Source of the DNA: Vibrio taketomensis
Lineage (GTDB): Bacteria > Pseudomonadota > Gammaproteobacteria > Enterobacterales > Vibrionaceae
Length of the DNA: 64,000 nucleotides
Direction of reading: 5' to 3'
Assembly: GCF_009938165.1 (NCBI RefSeq)
Contig: NZ_AP019649.1
Location: 2,294,001-2,358,000 of the forward strand
Below, piece after piece: positions 1-11,769 of the stretch (its first letter is position 1; the number at the start of each line of letters is the position of its first letter). Under the pieces are notes generated by a model that ran no database searches, was not told where the DNA came from, and saw only the letters and a list, made by a program, of their open reading frames with translations. The position numbers were made by a program, and so were the translations under genes.

Positions 1-1851
1 TTTCATACCGCGCGATTCTAGCTGGAATACCGCAGTCGTTTCTGAATTCTGTAGTACGCGGAACGAGGCGGAGTCATCAAGTGGAATTGACTCAATGCGC
101 ACTGGCGCTTCGCCATTGCGCTCTAAGCGCGGGTTAATCAACCCTAACGCCCAGTCAATGATAGTCAGTGTACGCAGACCCAAGAAGTCGAATTTAACCA
201 GACCCGCAGTCTCAACGTCATTCTTATCAAATTGCGTAACTGGGAAGTGTCCTTCCGCATCAGCATAGATTGGCGCAAAATCGGTAATCGTGGTTGGTGA
301 GATAACCACACCACCAGCGTGTTTACCGGCATTTCGCGTACAACCTTCAAGGATGCGACACATGTCGATCAGCTCTTTGACTTCCTCATCTGCAGCATAC
401 AACTCTGGCAATGCTGGCTCAGCTGCAAAGGCTTTTTCGAGCGTCATACCTGGGTCAGGCGGCACCAATTTTGAGATACGATCGACAAAGCCAAATGGGT
501 GACCAAGTACACGACCTACGTCGCGGATTACCGCCTTCGCCGCCATAGTACCAAAGGTAATGATCTGTGATACCGCATCACGACCGTACATTTCTGCCAC
601 GTGATCAATTACTTGGTCACGCTTATCCATACAGAAGTCGACGTCGAAGTCGGGCATGGATACACGTTCTGGGTTAAGGAAACGTTCGAACAGCAGGTCA
701 TATTCAAGCGGATCAAGGTCGGTGATCTTAAGAGCATACGCCACCAACGAACCCGCACCCGAACCACGACCAGGACCAACCGGAATCGCATTATCTTTTG
801 ACCACTGGATGAACTCCATTACGATCAAGAAGTAACCAGGAAAGCCCATATCGTTGATTACTTTAAGCTCGACTTCCAAACGTTCATCATATTCTGGGCG
901 ACGTTTGAGTCTTTCTTCTTCATCAGGAAAAAGAAACTCAAGACGATCTTCAAGACCTTCTCGTGATTTCATCACTAAGAATTCAGTCTCTTCCATCCCT
1001 TCGGTTGGGAAAGCTGGCAGGAAGTATTCACCCAAGCGCACTGTGACGTTACAACGCTTAGCAATCTCAACACTGTTTTCTAGCGCTTCAGGAATGTCAG
1101 CAAACAACTCACACATTTCTGCTTCACTACGCAAGTACTGCTGTGGGCTGTAATTTTTTGGTCGGCGTGGATCTTCTAGTGTGTAACCATCATGGATAGC
1201 AACACGAATTTCATGAGCATCAAACTGTTCTTGATTGAGGATTACCACGTCATTGGTGGCAACTACAGGCAGATCTTTTTGCTCGGCCAATTCAAGTGCA
1301 AAATGGAGATAACTCTCCTCATCGGCACGGCCGGTACGAGTCAATTCAAGGTAGTAACGATCGGAAAAATATTGCTGATAAAAATCAACACATTGTTCGA
1401 CTAATACTTGGTTACCCTTCAGTAGCGCTTTACCCACATCACCACTTTTTCCGCCCGAAAGCAGAATCAGACCTTCGGCTAAATCAATTAACCACTCGCG
1501 ATCGATCACTGGTTGATGTTGAACATGACCACGAAGATAAGCTTTTGAAATCAGCAAGGTTAGGTTTTTATAACCAACATTATCTGCGGCTAATACGGTT
1601 AGTTTCGTCAGTTCTTCACCAAACCCGGGGGCTTGCATCACAAAGTCTGCACCGATAATGGGTTTGATACCGCAACCGTGCGCTGTACCATAGAACTTCA
1701 CCAAGCCACACAGGTTAGTGAAATCGGTCAATGCCATCGCTGGCATGCCCATTTCGGCAACTTTCTTCACGAGAGGGGGCACTTTTGACAGGCCATCCAC
1801 CATGGAGAAATCACTGTGAACACGAAGGTGAATAAACTTTGGATCTGACAT
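1..1851 (-). CDS. dnaE: DNA polymerase III alpha subunit, C-terminal part outside the window
   Basis: Catalytic subunit of the replicative DNA polymerase (family C). The window holds residues 1-617 of a protein that is normally about 1160 aa; the frame is open to base 1. The N-terminus ([17 protein letters not shown]) starts the PHP domain. The catalytic Asp pair is visible as PDFDVDF (D401 and D403), and the third Asp lies in [10 protein letters not shown]. The beta-clamp-binding, OB-fold and tau-binding parts are missing. It is the most downstream minus-strand gene of the lpx-rnhB block, as in other gamma-proteobacteria. I read it by hand and found no frameshift in the stretches checked. 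Identification is certain. Confidence 0.97.
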   Translation of the reverse strand, partial: MSDPKFIHLRVHSDFSMVDGLSKVPPLVKKVAEMGMPAMALTDFTNLCGLVKFYGTAHGCGIKPIIGADFVMQAPGFGEELTKLTVLAADNVGYKNLTLLISKAYLRGHVQHQPVIDREWLIDLAEGLILLSGGKSGDVGKALLKGNQVLVEQCVDFYQQYFSDRYYLELTRTGRADEESYLHFALELAEQKDLPVVATNDVVILNQEQFDAHEIRVAIHDGYTLEDPRRPKNYSPQQYLRSEAEMCELFADIPEALENSVEIAKRCNVTVRLGEYFLPAFPTEGMEETEFLVMKSREGLEDRLEFLFPDEEERLKRRPEYDERLEVELKVINDMGFPGYFLIVMEFIQWSKDNAIPVGPGRGSGAGSLVAYALKITDLDPLEYDLLFERFLNPERVSMPDFDVDFCMDKRDQVIDHVAEMYGRDAVSQIITFGTMAAKAVIRDVGRVLGHPFGFVDRISKLVPPDPGMTLEKAFAAEPALPELYAADEEVKELIDMCRILEGCTRNAGKHAGGVVISPTTITDFAPIYADAEGHFPVTQFDKNDVETAGLVKFDFLGLRTLTIIDWALGLINPRLERNGEAPVRIESIPLDDSASFRVLQNSETTAVFQLESRGMK

Positions 1852-1894
1852 TAATACTTTCCGGCTTTAACGCTTAACTGACTATTCTACGCGA

Positions 1895-2515
1895 TTACTC
1901 TTCGAGTCCGAGCGCTTTTTTTACTGGTTTAAAACTTTTACGATGTTGGTCAATCACACCATGCTGCTCAATGGCTTCGAAGTGTGCTTTGGTTGGGTAG
2001 CCTTTGTGCTTAGCAAACCCAAACTGCGGATATTGCTTATCAAGCTCTTCCATTTCTTGGTCACGTACCACTTTGGCAATGATCGAGGCGGCGCTGATCT
2101 CTGCGACACGCAAGTCACCTTTCACTACCGCTTGCGCATCCATAGGCAATACTGGGCAGCGATTACCGTCAATCAGCGCAAGATCAGGTTGCACTTGTAA
2201 ACCGGCAATCGCTCTCTGCATTGCGACCATCGTTGCTTGAAGAATATTAAGCTCATCGATCTCTTCTGGAGAACAACGCCCTACTGCCCAAGCCAGTGCT
2301 TTTTCTTGAATTTCAGGTAGAAGTGCTAAGCGTTTTTTCTCACTTAGCTTTTTCGAGTCATTCAAACCTTCAATTGGATTGTTTGGATCAAGGATAACCG
2401 CAGCAGTCACCACATCACCGACTAAGGGACCGCGGCCAACTTCATCCACACCAGCAATGAGCTGATAACCTTGCGGGTATTCAAACGGTGGTAACTCTTT
2501 TTTCTCTTTGGTCAT
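1895..2515 (-). CDS. rnhB: Ribonuclease HII
   Basis: Cytoplasmic endonuclease that cuts the RNA strand of RNA-DNA hybrids and removes single ribonucleotides misincorporated in DNA. At 206 aa it has normal length. The family signature [12 protein letters not shown] gives catalytic D24 and E25; the other two acidic residues are the Asp in LIDGNR and the Asp in KVVRDQEM. The ATG overlaps the lpxB stop by 4 bases, so the two are translationally coupled. dnaE follows 44 bases downstream on the same strand. Confidence 0.97.
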   Translation of the reverse strand: MTKEKKELPPFEYPQGYQLIAGVDEVGRGPLVGDVVTAAVILDPNNPIEGLNDSKKLSEKKRLALLPEIQEKALAWAVGRCSPEEIDELNILQATMVAMQRAIAGLQVQPDLALIDGNRCPVLPMDAQAVVKGDLRVAEISAASIIAKVVRDQEMEELDKQYPQFGFAKHKGYPTKAHFEAIEQHGVIDQHRKSFKPVKKALGLEE

Positions 2516-3663
2516 AATGACTCTTTCTTTCCAATTAAATTCAGTACGGAATTCGCGGCTTGCTGATCGGCGTTTTTGCGAATCCAGTGATGTATTTCAG
2601 TAAAACGAGTGACCATTTGCTGACCTTGCTCACCAAGCAAGTGCTCAACTTCTTGGCTCAGGTTTTCTGGTGTGCACTCTTCTTGCAAGAATTCTTTTAC
2701 TAATAACTCATCAGCAAGAATATTAGGTAGTGATACATACTTAGTTTTAAGCATGCGACGCGCCAAAAAGGCGGTAAAGGCATTCACTTTATACCCCACT
2801 ACCATCGGGCGTTTTACTAACATGCACTCTAAAGCAACCGTACCAGATGCGAGCATCACCGCATCGGCTGCAGTAATCACGTTCTTCGCGGTATCATCGA
2901 TAAGTTTAAAGTCCAACTCAGGTGCAAATTGTTGCCACGCAGCTTCAAATTGCTCACGACGCTTTTGATTGACTAGGGCTACCACAAAACCTAATTCAGG
3001 ATCTTTCGCATGCAATAGCTTACAAGCCTGAATAAAAGGCTCAGCCAACATATTAAGCTCGCTGCCCCGACTGCCAGGTAATACTGCCAGCCAGCGTTTA
3101 TTCTGCTCTAAACCAAGCAACTCTCTCGCTGGCGCTTGCTCGGAGACCATTGGAATCGCATCAGCTAAAGTATGACCAATAAACTCACACGGGACGTTAA
3201 ATTTGTCGTAAAACGCTTTTTCAAACGGTAGGAATGCCAACACGAGATTGGTCGCTTTAGCGATGCCAAAAATGCGCTTTTGGCGCCATGCCCAAACTGA
3301 CGGACTCACGTAATGTACGGTCTTAATGCCCGCATTTTTAAGATCAAGCTCAAGACGTAAATTGAAATCTGGTGCATCAATACCAACAAATACATCCGGT
3401 GGATTGGCAGTGAAATACTTAACCAATTCGGCTTTGACTTTGAGCAGGCGCGGCAGACGACCCAAGACCTCCACTAACCCCATAACGGCAAGCTCTTCCA
3501 TCTCAAACAGAGATTGGCAGCCTTGAGCGATCATTTTGGGTCCACCAATACCAACAAATTCAGCGTCAGGGTACTGCTGCTTAATCGCTTTGATGAAGCC
3601 TTCACCTAGAGTGTCTCCAGACAACTCTCCAGCGACAATACCAATTCTTAACGGTCTTTCCAT
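2512..3663 (-). CDS. lpxB: Lipid-A-disaccharide synthase
   Basis: Peripheral inner-membrane glycosyltransferase (family GT19) that joins UDP-2,3-diacylglucosamine to lipid X, making the disaccharide of lipid A. The 383-aa protein has the N-terminal [15 protein letters not shown] signature and the [11 protein letters not shown] segment typical of LpxB. The start [13 protein letters not shown] matches family N-termini. It lies in the lpxD-fabZ-lpxA-lpxB order and overlaps rnhB by 4 bases. A terminator-like hairpin separates it from lpxA, so it may also have its own promoter. Confidence 0.97.
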   Translation of the reverse strand: MERPLRIGIVAGELSGDTLGEGFIKAIKQQYPDAEFVGIGGPKMIAQGCQSLFEMEELAVMGLVEVLGRLPRLLKVKAELVKYFTANPPDVFVGIDAPDFNLRLELDLKNAGIKTVHYVSPSVWAWRQKRIFGIAKATNLVLAFLPFEKAFYDKFNVPCEFIGHTLADAIPMVSEQAPARELLGLEQNKRWLAVLPGSRGSELNMLAEPFIQACKLLHAKDPELGFVVALVNQKRREQFEAAWQQFAPELDFKLIDDTAKNVITAADAVMLASGTVALECMLVKRPMVVGYKVNAFTAFLARRMLKTKYVSLPNILADELLVKEFLQEECTPENLSQEVEHLLGEQGQQMVTRFTEIHHWIRKNADQQAANSVLNLIGKKESL

Positions 3664-3681
3664 TGATAAATTTCCCAGCCT

Positions 3682-3716
3682 AAAAACAAAAAGACCGCAG
3701 CTCTACACTGCGATCT
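3682..3716 (-). terminator. Intrinsic terminator-like hairpin between lpxA and lpxB
   Basis: Arms at 3692-3700 and 3708-3716 form a 9-bp stem with a 7-base loop. Read on the minus strand the stem contains one G-U pair and runs into TTTTTGTTTTT. The same position is a C-A mismatch on the plus strand, so the hairpin suits minus-strand transcription from lpxA. It may act as a partial terminator inside the operon. Confidence 0.6.
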
Positions 3717-3750
3717 CTTTTAAATTACTCGAGTTTAAGTGCTTAAACGC

Positions 3751-4539
3751 TTAGCGAATAATACCACGTTCTGTTGATTCAAGCATTTTCAGCATTGGCT
3801 CAATTGATGACCACTCTTGCGCCATCTCTGCCAGAACAGGCTTCACTTCTTCCAGAGTTTTACCTGAGCGGTAAATCTCTTTGTACGCTTTTTGTAACGC
3901 GCGCAGTTCTGCTTTTTCAAAACCGTTGCGCTTCAAACCAACCAAGTTCAAACCAAATGGTGAAGCGTGGTTACCTTGAGCAAGTACGTACGGCAGAATG
4001 TCTTGCACCACCGCAGAACAACCACCAACGTATGCGTATGCGCCAACCGTACAGAATGGGTGAATCGCTGATAGCGCCATTACGCCAGCATAATCACCAA
4101 CGGTTACGTGCCCACCAAGAATCGCATTGTTACCAATGTGAGTGTGGTTACCAACAATAACGTCATGTGCAACGTGAGCATTAACACATAGCAAGTTATC
4201 GTTACCAATCACAGTGGTCGCTTTGTCTTGCACCGTGCCACGGTGGATTTGTACCGCTTCACGAATAACGTTACGATCGCCAATCACTACCGTAGTATCT
4301 TCACCACCGTATTTCTTATCTTGGTTCTCTTCACCGATCACTGCGTGAGGAAAAATACGGTTCTCTTTACCGATTGTGGTGTGACCTTTGATCACCACAT
4401 GCGACATGATTTCAGTGCCTTCACCAATCTCTACATTTGACGTGATGTAGGTAAATGGACCAACGATAACGTTAGCGCCAATTTTTGCACCTTCTTCAAC
4501 CACCGCCATTGGGTGGATTTGAGCCGTTTCATGGATCAT
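3751..4539 (-). CDS. lpxA: UDP-N-acetylglucosamine acyltransferase
   Basis: First step of lipid A synthesis: transfers (R)-3-hydroxyacyl from ACP to the 3-OH of UDP-GlcNAc in the cytoplasm. The 262-aa protein is a left-handed beta-helix of hexapeptide repeats (residues about 10-190) with a helical C-terminus. The catalytic His lies in the NAHVAHDVIVG segment. fabZ ends 3 bases upstream, so the two are tightly coupled and compete for the same 3-hydroxyacyl-ACP pool. Confidence 0.98.
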   Translation of the reverse strand: MIHETAQIHPMAVVEEGAKIGANVIVGPFTYITSNVEIGEGTEIMSHVVIKGHTTIGKENRIFPHAVIGEENQDKKYGGEDTTVVIGDRNVIREAVQIHRGTVQDKATTVIGNDNLLCVNAHVAHDVIVGNHTHIGNNAILGGHVTVGDYAGVMALSAIHPFCTVGAYAYVGGCSAVVQDILPYVLAQGNHASPFGLNLVGLKRNGFEKAELRALQKAYKEIYRSGKTLEEVKPVLAEMAQEWSSIEPMLKMLESTERGIIR

Positions 4540-4542
4540 AAA

Positions 4543-4995
4543 TTAAAATTCTCGACGAGCACATTTTAGGTCAGCAGAGCATACTATTTCTCCATCAACT
4601 TTCGCTGAACAAGAGAAAGCAGCAATGCCGCGACGCTCTTTAACAAACTCAACTTCGATCACCATTTGATCGCCAGGCGTCACTGGTTTGCGGAATTTTG
4701 CGTTATCTACGCTTGCAAAATAGTAAAGTTCATTACCCGATGGTGCACCAAACGATTTAAACGCCAAAAGGCCTGTCGCTTGCGCCATCGCTTCAAGAAT
4801 TAGCACACCTGGAAATACAGGAAGCTGAGGAAAATGACCGGTAAATTGAGGCTCATTTACAGAGACATTTTTAATCGCAGTCAGATACTTCGCTTCTTCA
4901 AAATCCGTCACGCGATCAATTAATAAGAATGGGTAGCGATGTGGCAACAATTCCTGAATTTCAGTAATGTTCATCGATTTCTTTTCTGTCGTCAA
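4543..4995 (-). CDS. fabZ: 3-hydroxyacyl-ACP dehydratase FabZ, probable TTG start
   Basis: Dehydrates 3-hydroxyacyl-ACP to trans-2-enoyl-ACP in fatty acid elongation. The hot-dog-fold protein carries catalytic His in [12 protein letters not shown] and Glu in LEAMAQATG. An ATG lies at 4999-5001, but AGGA sits only 2 bases before it. The TTG at 4993-4995 is 7 bases after AGGA and gives an N-terminus MTTEKKSMN that resembles other Vibrio FabZ proteins and a 150-aa length, so I chose it. It lies between lpxD and lpxA. Confidence 0.93.
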   Translation of the reverse strand: MTTEKKSMNITEIQELLPHRYPFLLIDRVTDFEEAKYLTAIKNVSVNEPQFTGHFPQLPVFPGVLILEAMAQATGLLAFKSFGAPSGNELYYFASVDNAKFRKPVTPGDQMVIEVEFVKERRGIAAFSCSAKVDGEIVCSADLKCARREF

Positions 4996-5100
4996 AATCA
5001 TAGTCCTATTTTGAATGCTAATCTGGCAGGCATTATACTCAAGTATGCGTCTGATGCTATGTTGATCAAGTATCAGATCGTCAACAAAAGCCCAAGAGAC

Positions 5101-5129
5101 AAAAAAGACCCGCCCTAAGCGAGTCTTTT
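5101..5129 (-). terminator. Intrinsic terminator after lpxD
   Basis: Arms at 5103-5113 and 5119-5129 form an 11-bp stem with a 5-base loop. The single C-A mismatch seen on the plus strand becomes a G-U pair on the minus strand, and the minus-strand transcript ends in a T run. This places a termination point between lpxD and fabZ, so fabZ-lpxA may be read from a separate promoter or by read-through. Confidence 0.65.
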
Positions 5130-5142
5130 CCTTAAAAGGGGA

Positions 5143-6174
5143 TTAGGAATCAGCGCTGTCTTCTAACTGCTTCTCCACCGCTTTTAGGCGTTTGTTCATG
5201 TCATCAATACGATGCACGCGAGTCGCCATTTTACGCCACTCTTTATTGGTTTGCAGAGGGATACCCGATGAGTAGATACCCTTCTCATCGATGCTACGCA
5301 TTACCATACCCATACCCGTGATAGTGACACCATCAGCAATCTCGATATGGCCATTAAGTACACTTGCACCACCAATAATGCAGTACTTACCAATTTTGGT
5401 ACTACCTGCGACAATCGTACCACCAGCCATCGCTGTACCATATCCGATCTCTACGTTATGAGCGATCTGCATTTGGTTATCGATAATCACATTGTCAGCA
5501 ATAATGGTATCTTCTAGCGCACCACGGTCGATAGTGGTACACGCACCGATTTCTACACGGTTGCCAATACGCACTGAACCAAGTTGAGGGATCTTAATCC
5601 ACTCCCCTTTTTCGTTCGCGTACCCAAAACCATCACTACCAATCACAGTATTGGATTGTACTAAACAATCGCTGCCGATTTGCACTTCATGATACACACT
5701 AACATTAGCCCAAAGCTGAGTATTGCTACCGATTTTTGCATTTTTACCGATAAAACAGCCCGCACCGATGACAACACCATCACCAAGCTCAACGCCATCT
5801 TCAATCACAGCGTTGGCACCAATTGCGACGTTTTCACCTAGTTTCGCAGTTTCAGCAATCACTGCGGATGGAGCAATCGCACTTGCAGCTTTCGGTGTCG
5901 TATCTAGCGCTTGAGCTACTTTAGCGAATGCCACATAAGGATCATCAACCACTAGCGCGTTACCTTGGCATTGCTCGAGTTGAGCATTTTTTACCATCAC
6001 GACAGTAGCCTGGCACTCAGCTAAATGCTTTGCGTATTTTGGATTTGACAAGAAAGTCACATGACCTTGTTGCGCCTTGTCCATTGGAGCTACCATGGTT
6101 ACAGTTGCGTTAGCATCACCATGTAACTCGCCCCCAGTAATTGTTGCCAATTCGGCCAATGTTAGTGTTTTCAT
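5143..6174 (-). CDS. lpxD: UDP-3-O-(3-hydroxyacyl)glucosamine N-acyltransferase
   Basis: Third step of lipid A synthesis: N-acylates UDP-3-O-acyl-glucosamine using hydroxyacyl-ACP. The 343-aa protein has the N-terminal uridine-binding domain (about 1-100), a left-handed beta-helix of hexapeptide repeats (about 105-290) and a C-terminal helix. The catalytic His is in [13 protein letters not shown]. skp ends 6 bases upstream on the same strand, as in most gamma-proteobacteria. Confidence 0.98.
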   Translation of the reverse strand: MKTLTLAELATITGGELHGDANATVTMVAPMDKAQQGHVTFLSNPKYAKHLAECQATVVMVKNAQLEQCQGNALVVDDPYVAFAKVAQALDTTPKAASAIAPSAVIAETAKLGENVAIGANAVIEDGVELGDGVVIGAGCFIGKNAKIGSNTQLWANVSVYHEVQIGSDCLVQSNTVIGSDGFGYANEKGEWIKIPQLGSVRIGNRVEIGACTTIDRGALEDTIIADNVIIDNQMQIAHNVEIGYGTAMAGGTIVAGSTKIGKYCIIGGASVLNGHIEIADGVTITGMGMVMRSIDEKGIYSSGIPLQTNKEWRKMATRVHRIDDMNKRLKAVEKQLEDSADS

Positions 6175-6180
6175 AAAGTA

Positions 6181-6690
6181 TTATTTTAGTGCTTTGATTA
6201 CATCTTCAGAGATATTGTATTCAGGCTTAGAGTACTGCAATGCTGAAGCATCGATTACCATGTCATAGCCTTTCTTCTCTGCAACTTCTTTTACTGTTTT
6301 TTGAATAACTTGGAACAGTTTCGCTTTCTCTTGAGCTTCACGACGCGCTGAAGCTTGCTCTAGAGCTTGAGCTTTAATTTTGTATTTGCTGTCAAGTTGA
6401 CCAATTTCAATACGAAGCTTTTCAACTTCATCTTGGCCAAGAAGCTCACCATCACGTTGAAGCTTTTCAATTTTAGTTTTCGCTTCAGCTTCAATTGCTC
6501 TCAGTTCATCGGCTTTATCTTTGAACTCTTTTTGCATTTGCTGAGCAACGGCTTCACGTTGAGGAAGTGCTTGGAATACTTGCGCCGTATTGATGTACGC
6601 AATTTTCTGTGCGGCTTCAGCTGCATTAGCAACAAGAGAAGACGTCAATACCAAAAGGCCTAGACCAGCCGCTTTCATCGTTTTGTTCAC
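6181..6690 (-). CDS. skp: Periplasmic chaperone Skp (OmpH)
   Basis: Trimeric periplasmic chaperone that holds unfolded outer-membrane proteins and delivers them to the BAM complex. The 169-aa precursor has a signal peptide of about 23 residues (MNKTMKAAGLGLLVLTSS, cleavage near ANA-AEA). A long helical, Lys/Glu/Gln-rich region (about 45-130) matches the coiled-coil tentacles. It lies directly downstream of bamA with a 15-base gap, fitting its role. Confidence 0.96.
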   Translation of the reverse strand: MNKTMKAAGLGLLVLTSSLVANAAEAAQKIAYINTAQVFQALPQREAVAQQMQKEFKDKADELRAIEAEAKTKIEKLQRDGELLGQDEVEKLRIEIGQLDSKYKIKAQALEQASARREAQEKAKLFQVIQKTVKEVAEKKGYDMVIDASALQYSKPEYNISEDVIKALK

Positions 6691-6705
6691 TATAAATTCC
6701 TCTAA

Positions 6706-9122
6706 TTAGAAGGTTCTGCCGATTGTGAAAGTGAAGAATTCCTCATCATCACCTTCATAACTTTCAATTGGTTTAGCTACTGAGAATACCAATGGTCCCA
6801 TTGGCGACATCCATTGCAGTGCGACACCGTAAGATGCGCGAATATTAGTTGGGTCAGAGTAATCATAGTAACGAGGATCACTTGTCACCCCTTCACGATA
6901 ATTAAACTCGGTATCCCACACACTCGCTGCATCAATAAAAGTACTGGTACGAATTTGATTGCGCGCCTCTTCTGAAACGAATGGTGTTGGGAAAATCAAC
7001 TCCAAACTCGCTAATGCAATCGCGTTACCACCCACTGAATCATCAGTAGTTGTCACACAACCATTACTACCACAAGATGCACCCGGAATATTACCTTGGT
7101 CGGTATATACCGCTCGAGGGCCTACACCATTAGATGCAAAACCACGCAACGTGGTAAAACCACCCGCATAGTAGTTTTCATAGAATGGGAACAAGTTGTC
7201 GTTACCATCCGTTTTTCCGTAGCCATTACCATAGCCAATACGTCCACGCATTAATAACGAGAACTCATGTTTTTTGGTTAATGGAATATAGTTACGTACA
7301 TCGTACTGCAATTTGAAATATTTCGCATCCGACCCCGGAATTGTCATCATATAGCTGGCACGTTGATAGCTACCTGCGGTTGGGAAATAACCTTTGTTTA
7401 GGTTGTTGCGGGTCCATGACAAACTGATATCAAAATCGTTTGTAACGATATCACCATCGGGTTGGCCGATACTTGCGGCAAATTTCTCTGCCTGATCGTA
7501 CTCTGGCACGTTACCGATTTTGTTATGAGTATAGCCGAACCCGAAATCAAAGCGGTTAAGTTCATCAAATGGGAAACCCCAAGTCAGGCTTGTACCATAG
7601 CTTTCATTGGTATAGTCAACAATGCCTGCTTCAGACGCCTCAAAAGTGTTATAAAACACTTTACCGCCCAAACTCACGCCATCAAGGTTCCAATATGGGT
7701 CACGATACTCAAGAGTTAAGTTTTTCTGGTAATCGTTCATCATTGCATTGATACCAACGCGATTACCCGTACCTGCGAAGTTGTCTTGTTGCAAACCAAC
7801 TTGGAAACTTACACCCGATTCCGTACCGTAACCAACACCGAAGTTGATACTACCTGAGTTCGCTTCTTTAACGGAATAAACCAAATCCACTTGGTCTTCA
7901 CTGCCAGGTACTCGTATCGTCTTAACATCAACCGTTTCGAAAAGCCCAAGCGGTTCAAGCGCGCTTTACTGGTTTCTATCGCTTTAGCGTTAAGCCAGCT
8001 GCCTTCCATCTGGCGCATTTCACGACGCAAAACTTCATCTTTAGTAGAATTATTTCCTGTGAAACGGATATCACGCACATAGATACGCTGACCAGGCTCG
8101 ACGTTAATCACCAATGATACCTGTTTAGTCTCATCGTTGAATTCAGGAATAGTGCGTACTTGAGGGTAAGCATAACCAGCTTCGCCCAATACACGTTTAA
8201 CCCCCTCTTCAAGCGCTGTGACTTGAGAGCCGCGATAAATTTCACCATCTTCAAAATCAACCAAGCGCTCAAAATCTGCTTCTTTGCCCGCTAAATCACC
8301 GCGGAAGCTTACGCCGTCTACTGTGTACTGCTCACCTTCATTGATATTCAGGGTGATATACACGCCTTTTTTATCCGGTGAAATCGCAACTTGAGTAGAG
8401 GTTACTTGGAACTTCAAGTAGCCACGGTCGAAATAGTATGAGCGTAATGCTTCAATATCGCCCGATAGGATTTGTTTCTGATATTTGTCATCAGACAAAA
8501 AGTTCCACCACGATACGTTCGCGTTTAGATTAAATCGTGATAGCAACTCTTCGTCAGTAAAGACGCTGTTACCAATGAAGTTAATCTGTTGAATTTTCGC
8601 TGATACACCCTCTGTGAAAACAAACTTCAGGTCAGCACGATTACGTGGTAGTGGTGTAACAACAGCTTTAACGGTCGCGTTATATTTACCCACACTGTAG
8701 TAAAAATCTTCTAGTGCCTTTTCAATATTAGACAGTGTGGTGCGATCTAGTGCTTCACCAACTCGAATGCCAGAAGCACTCAAGTTTTCTTGTAACTGCT
8801 CTTCTTTAATCGCACTGTTGCCGGAAAATGAAATACTTGAAATTGTTGGGCGTTCAGTAACTTGAATAACCAAAACATTGTTATCTCGAGAAACCTTGAT
8901 GTCTTCAAAGTTTCCTGTTGAATACAATGCTCGAATGATGTCCGCTACGTCTTGGTTACTAACCGTATCCCCTATACGAATTGGCATTTTCAATAATGCA
9001 GCACCAAGAGCTACGCGCTGTAAGCCCTCAACTTGAATATCTTGTACTACAAAACTGTCTTCCGCGTTTGCAGAAACGCTTGTTGCCAATAACGTTGCCA
9101 ACAGAATTTTTTTCATCGCCAT
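6706..9122 (-). CDS. bamA: Outer-membrane assembly factor BamA, frameshifted in this sequence
   Basis: Central barrel of the BAM complex that inserts beta-barrel proteins into the outer membrane. The signal peptide and five POTRA domains occupy 7945-9122; the 16-strand barrel occupies 6706 to about 7930, with the loop-6 LRGF motif and a C-terminal Phe (TFTIGRTF). The two parts are in different frames. Restoring one A to the A4 run at 7940-7943 (plus strand) gives [19 protein letters not shown] and one 805-aa protein, the normal size. BamA is essential, so the break is most likely a sequencing error. Neighbours rseP and skp are standard. Confidence 0.95.
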
Positions 9123-9161
9123 ATTTGTTTTAGTTATTCCTTACTACAACCTTTTATCACG

Positions 9162-10518
9162 TTATAAACGTGCAAAGTCGTTAAAAATAGCCACGGCCAT
9201 AAGAGCAAATAAGATTGCGCCGCCAAATCGATAGCCCATTTCCTGAATTTTTTCTGGGACGGGACGTCGAATGATCGCTTCAATCGCAAAAATAGTAAGT
9301 GTCCGCCATCTAACATTGGTAGTGGCACCAAGTTTATAATGCCTAAATTGACACTAATTAGTGCAAGAAAGCCAAGAAAATAAACCAGACCATAATCAGC
9401 GGTTGTACCCGCGCCTTTGGCGATTGAAATCGGTCCACTCAAATTTTCTAAGCCAACATCACCAACCACCAATTTTTTCAGCATAGTCATGGTAAGACCA
9501 ATCACTTGACCCGTTTTATCAATTGCTTTGCCGATAGATTCAAATACACCAAATTGCAGGTCGAATCGATAGTTTTGCGGCCATTCTGCGACTTCAGGAG
9601 CGATTCCGGCAAAGCCAATCACGCTACCGTCACTCAATGCTTTACTTTGCGGTACCAAAGTGAGAGACAATGTTTGCCCATCACGAATCACATCAAAGGT
9701 TAGTGACTTATTCGGATTACCACGAATCGCATCAACGATTTGCTGCCAACTATCTATCTTTTCGCCATTAATTACATCAATTCTGTCGCCTGCAATCAGA
9801 CCCGAACTTTCCCCTGCACCACCTGCAGACACTTGTGCCAAACGTGTGGAGATCTCGGGAGTATAAGGCTTAAACCCAAGCGCAGACATAGCAGACTCTT
9901 TGTCTGGATCAAATTGCCAGTTCGAGATGTCCATCGTTACTGGTGTTCCGCCCCAATACTATCAGCAGGGACAACCGACATCGTCAGAGTTTCATCGCCG
10001 ATGTGGGAAACGAGTCTCATGTTCACCGATTCCCAATCCGCGGTTTTGACGCCAGAAATTGCTTTTAGTTCCATTCCTGACTCTAAACCTGCTTCAGCGG
10101 CGATAGAATGCGGAGCTACGTGACCAACAACAGGCTTAACGGCTGGGACGCCAATTAAGAACACTAACCAATAGGCAAAAATTGCGAATAAAAAGTTAAA
10201 AGCAGGTCCCGCCGCAACGACGGCTGTACGCTTCCAAAGAGGTTTTTTATCAAATGCGTATTGCTGCATCTCTGGTGGGACATCATCAACACGCCCATCG
10301 AGCATTTTGACGTAGCCACCAAGCGGAATCATGGCGATGGTATATTCCGTACCATCCTTACCAACTTTACGCCAAATCGACTTACCAAAGCCGATCGAAA
10401 AGCGTTCAACTTTGATCCCACATTTGCGAGCAACCCAAAAATGTCCGAACTCATGTACCGCAACCAAAATACCAAGGGCTACGATAAATGAAACAAAGTT
10501 CCACAAAATTCCTGTCAT
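9162..10518 (-). CDS. rseP: Regulated intramembrane protease RseP, two frameshifts in this sequence
   Basis: Inner-membrane site-2 zinc metalloprotease that cleaves anti-sigma factor RseA after DegS, releasing sigma-E. The HExxH motif is in VAVHEFGHF (H22, E23, H26). Two PDZ domains follow, then the [12 protein letters not shown] motif. Two single-base losses break it: in C4 at 9951-9954 and in A5 at 9288-9292. Restoring both gives 452 aa ending AIFNDFARL with the stop at 9162-9164, matching the family. The ATG overlaps the dxr stop by 4 bases. It is essential in relatives, so sequencing errors are likely. Confidence 0.94.
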
Positions 10519-11723
10519 GCGTTGCGTCCATCAATATAACTGGTTGCCAGAGAGCGAGCGATCTTATCGACCTCTAAAATGCTCTCCAAACTATCACACT
10601 TCGCCTGCTCATTCATCGAACAAATCTGTTCCATGACCCATTTATTGACACGAGCAATATGAGTGAATGAAATTCTGCGATTTAAAAACGCGTCAACCGC
10701 AATTTCATTGGCCGCATTTAATGCCGTTGTTGCATGCTGGCCGATGTAACACGCCTCAATCGCCAGTTTCAGACATGGATAACGTTCAAAATCTGGCTGC
10801 ATAAAGGTCAATTGACTAATTTGCGTAAAATCTAACGGTTTCACGCCAGCTTTGACCCGCTGAGGATAAGAAAGCGTTAAGGCAATCGGTGTGGCCATAT
10901 CTGGCTCACCTAACTGAGCCAAGGTTGATCCATCTTTGTACTGCACCATTGAATGAATCACAGACTGAGGATGAATCAAAACTTTCAACTGCTCACGGCT
11001 AGCGTTAAACAACCATTTCGCTTCGATATACTCCAACCCTTTATTCATCATGGTCGCAGAGTCGACGGAGATTTTAGGTCCCATCGACCAGTTTGGATGT
11101 GCAATAGCTTGCTCTGGTGTAACGTGCTCAAGCTCACTCAACTCGCTATAGCGAAATGGACCGCCCGAACCAGTCAGGAGAATATGTTCAATACCATGTT
11201 CGCTCAGGTTACAATGACCTAAGTTTGTTTGAACATCGCTTGGCAAGCATTGAAAAATCGCGTTATGCTCACTATCAACAGGCATTAATTCTGCGCCGCT
11301 TTCACGTACCGCATCCACAAACAACTGACCTGACATCACCAAGGCTTCTTTATTTGCCAGCAGCACACGCTTGCCTGCTTTTACTGCCGCCATGGTTGGC
11401 ATCAAACCAGCTGCGCCAACAATCGCAGCCATCACGGTATCAACCTCATCCATCGAAGCAACATGGCACATTGCATCGACACCAGCTAAAACCTCGGTTT
11501 TTATCGCCAGTGAACTTAGAGCTTGAGCCAATTCTTGTGCAGATGCTTCATTGGCCATTACAGCGTATTGAGGTTGCCACTGTTGGCATAATGAAATCAT
11601 TTTCTCTACGTTTTGACCGGCGACTAAGGCAACAATATCAAAATGTTCTGGATTGTTTTCAATGACCTTCAGCGTACTCGCACCAATGGATCCGGTAGCA
11701 CCTAAAATTGTTAATTTACGCAT
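10515..11723 (-). CDS. dxr: 1-deoxy-D-xylulose-5-phosphate reductoisomerase
   Basis: Second enzyme of the MEP isoprenoid pathway: converts DXP to 2-C-methyl-D-erythritol 4-phosphate using NADPH and a divalent metal. At 402 aa it has normal length. The N-terminal NADPH-binding motif is [11 protein letters not shown]. The metal- and substrate-binding [11 protein letters not shown] and the [20 protein letters not shown] segments are present. It lies between cdsA and rseP; downstream uppS uses isoprenoid product. Confidence 0.97.
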   Translation of the reverse strand: MRKLTILGATGSIGASTLKVIENNPEHFDIVALVAGQNVEKMISLCQQWQPQYAVMANEASAQELAQALSSLAIKTEVLAGVDAMCHVASMDEVDTVMAAIVGAAGLMPTMAAVKAGKRVLLANKEALVMSGQLFVDAVRESGAELMPVDSEHNAIFQCLPSDVQTNLGHCNLSEHGIEHILLTGSGGPFRYSELSELEHVTPEQAIAHPNWSMGPKISVDSATMMNKGLEYIEAKWLFNASREQLKVLIHPQSVIHSMVQYKDGSTLAQLGEPDMATPIALTLSYPQRVKAGVKPLDFTQISQLTFMQPDFERYPCLKLAIEACYIGQHATTALNAANEIAVDAFLNRRISFTHIARVNKWVMEQICSMNEQAKCDSLESILEVDKIARSLATSYIDGRNA

Positions 11724-11769
11724 AACGAGAAACCGATAATGAATAGAGCGAGACTATGCTCGCTCTATC

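Noticed and set aside
165..1658. Plus-strand open frames inside dnaE
   Set aside because: They are antisense shadows of a fully conserved dnaE frame and have no ribosome site or family resemblance.
7891..8082. Separate barrel gene starting at 7890 and separate POTRA gene ending at 7809
   Set aside because: Both are halves of one bamA split by a single-base frameshift.
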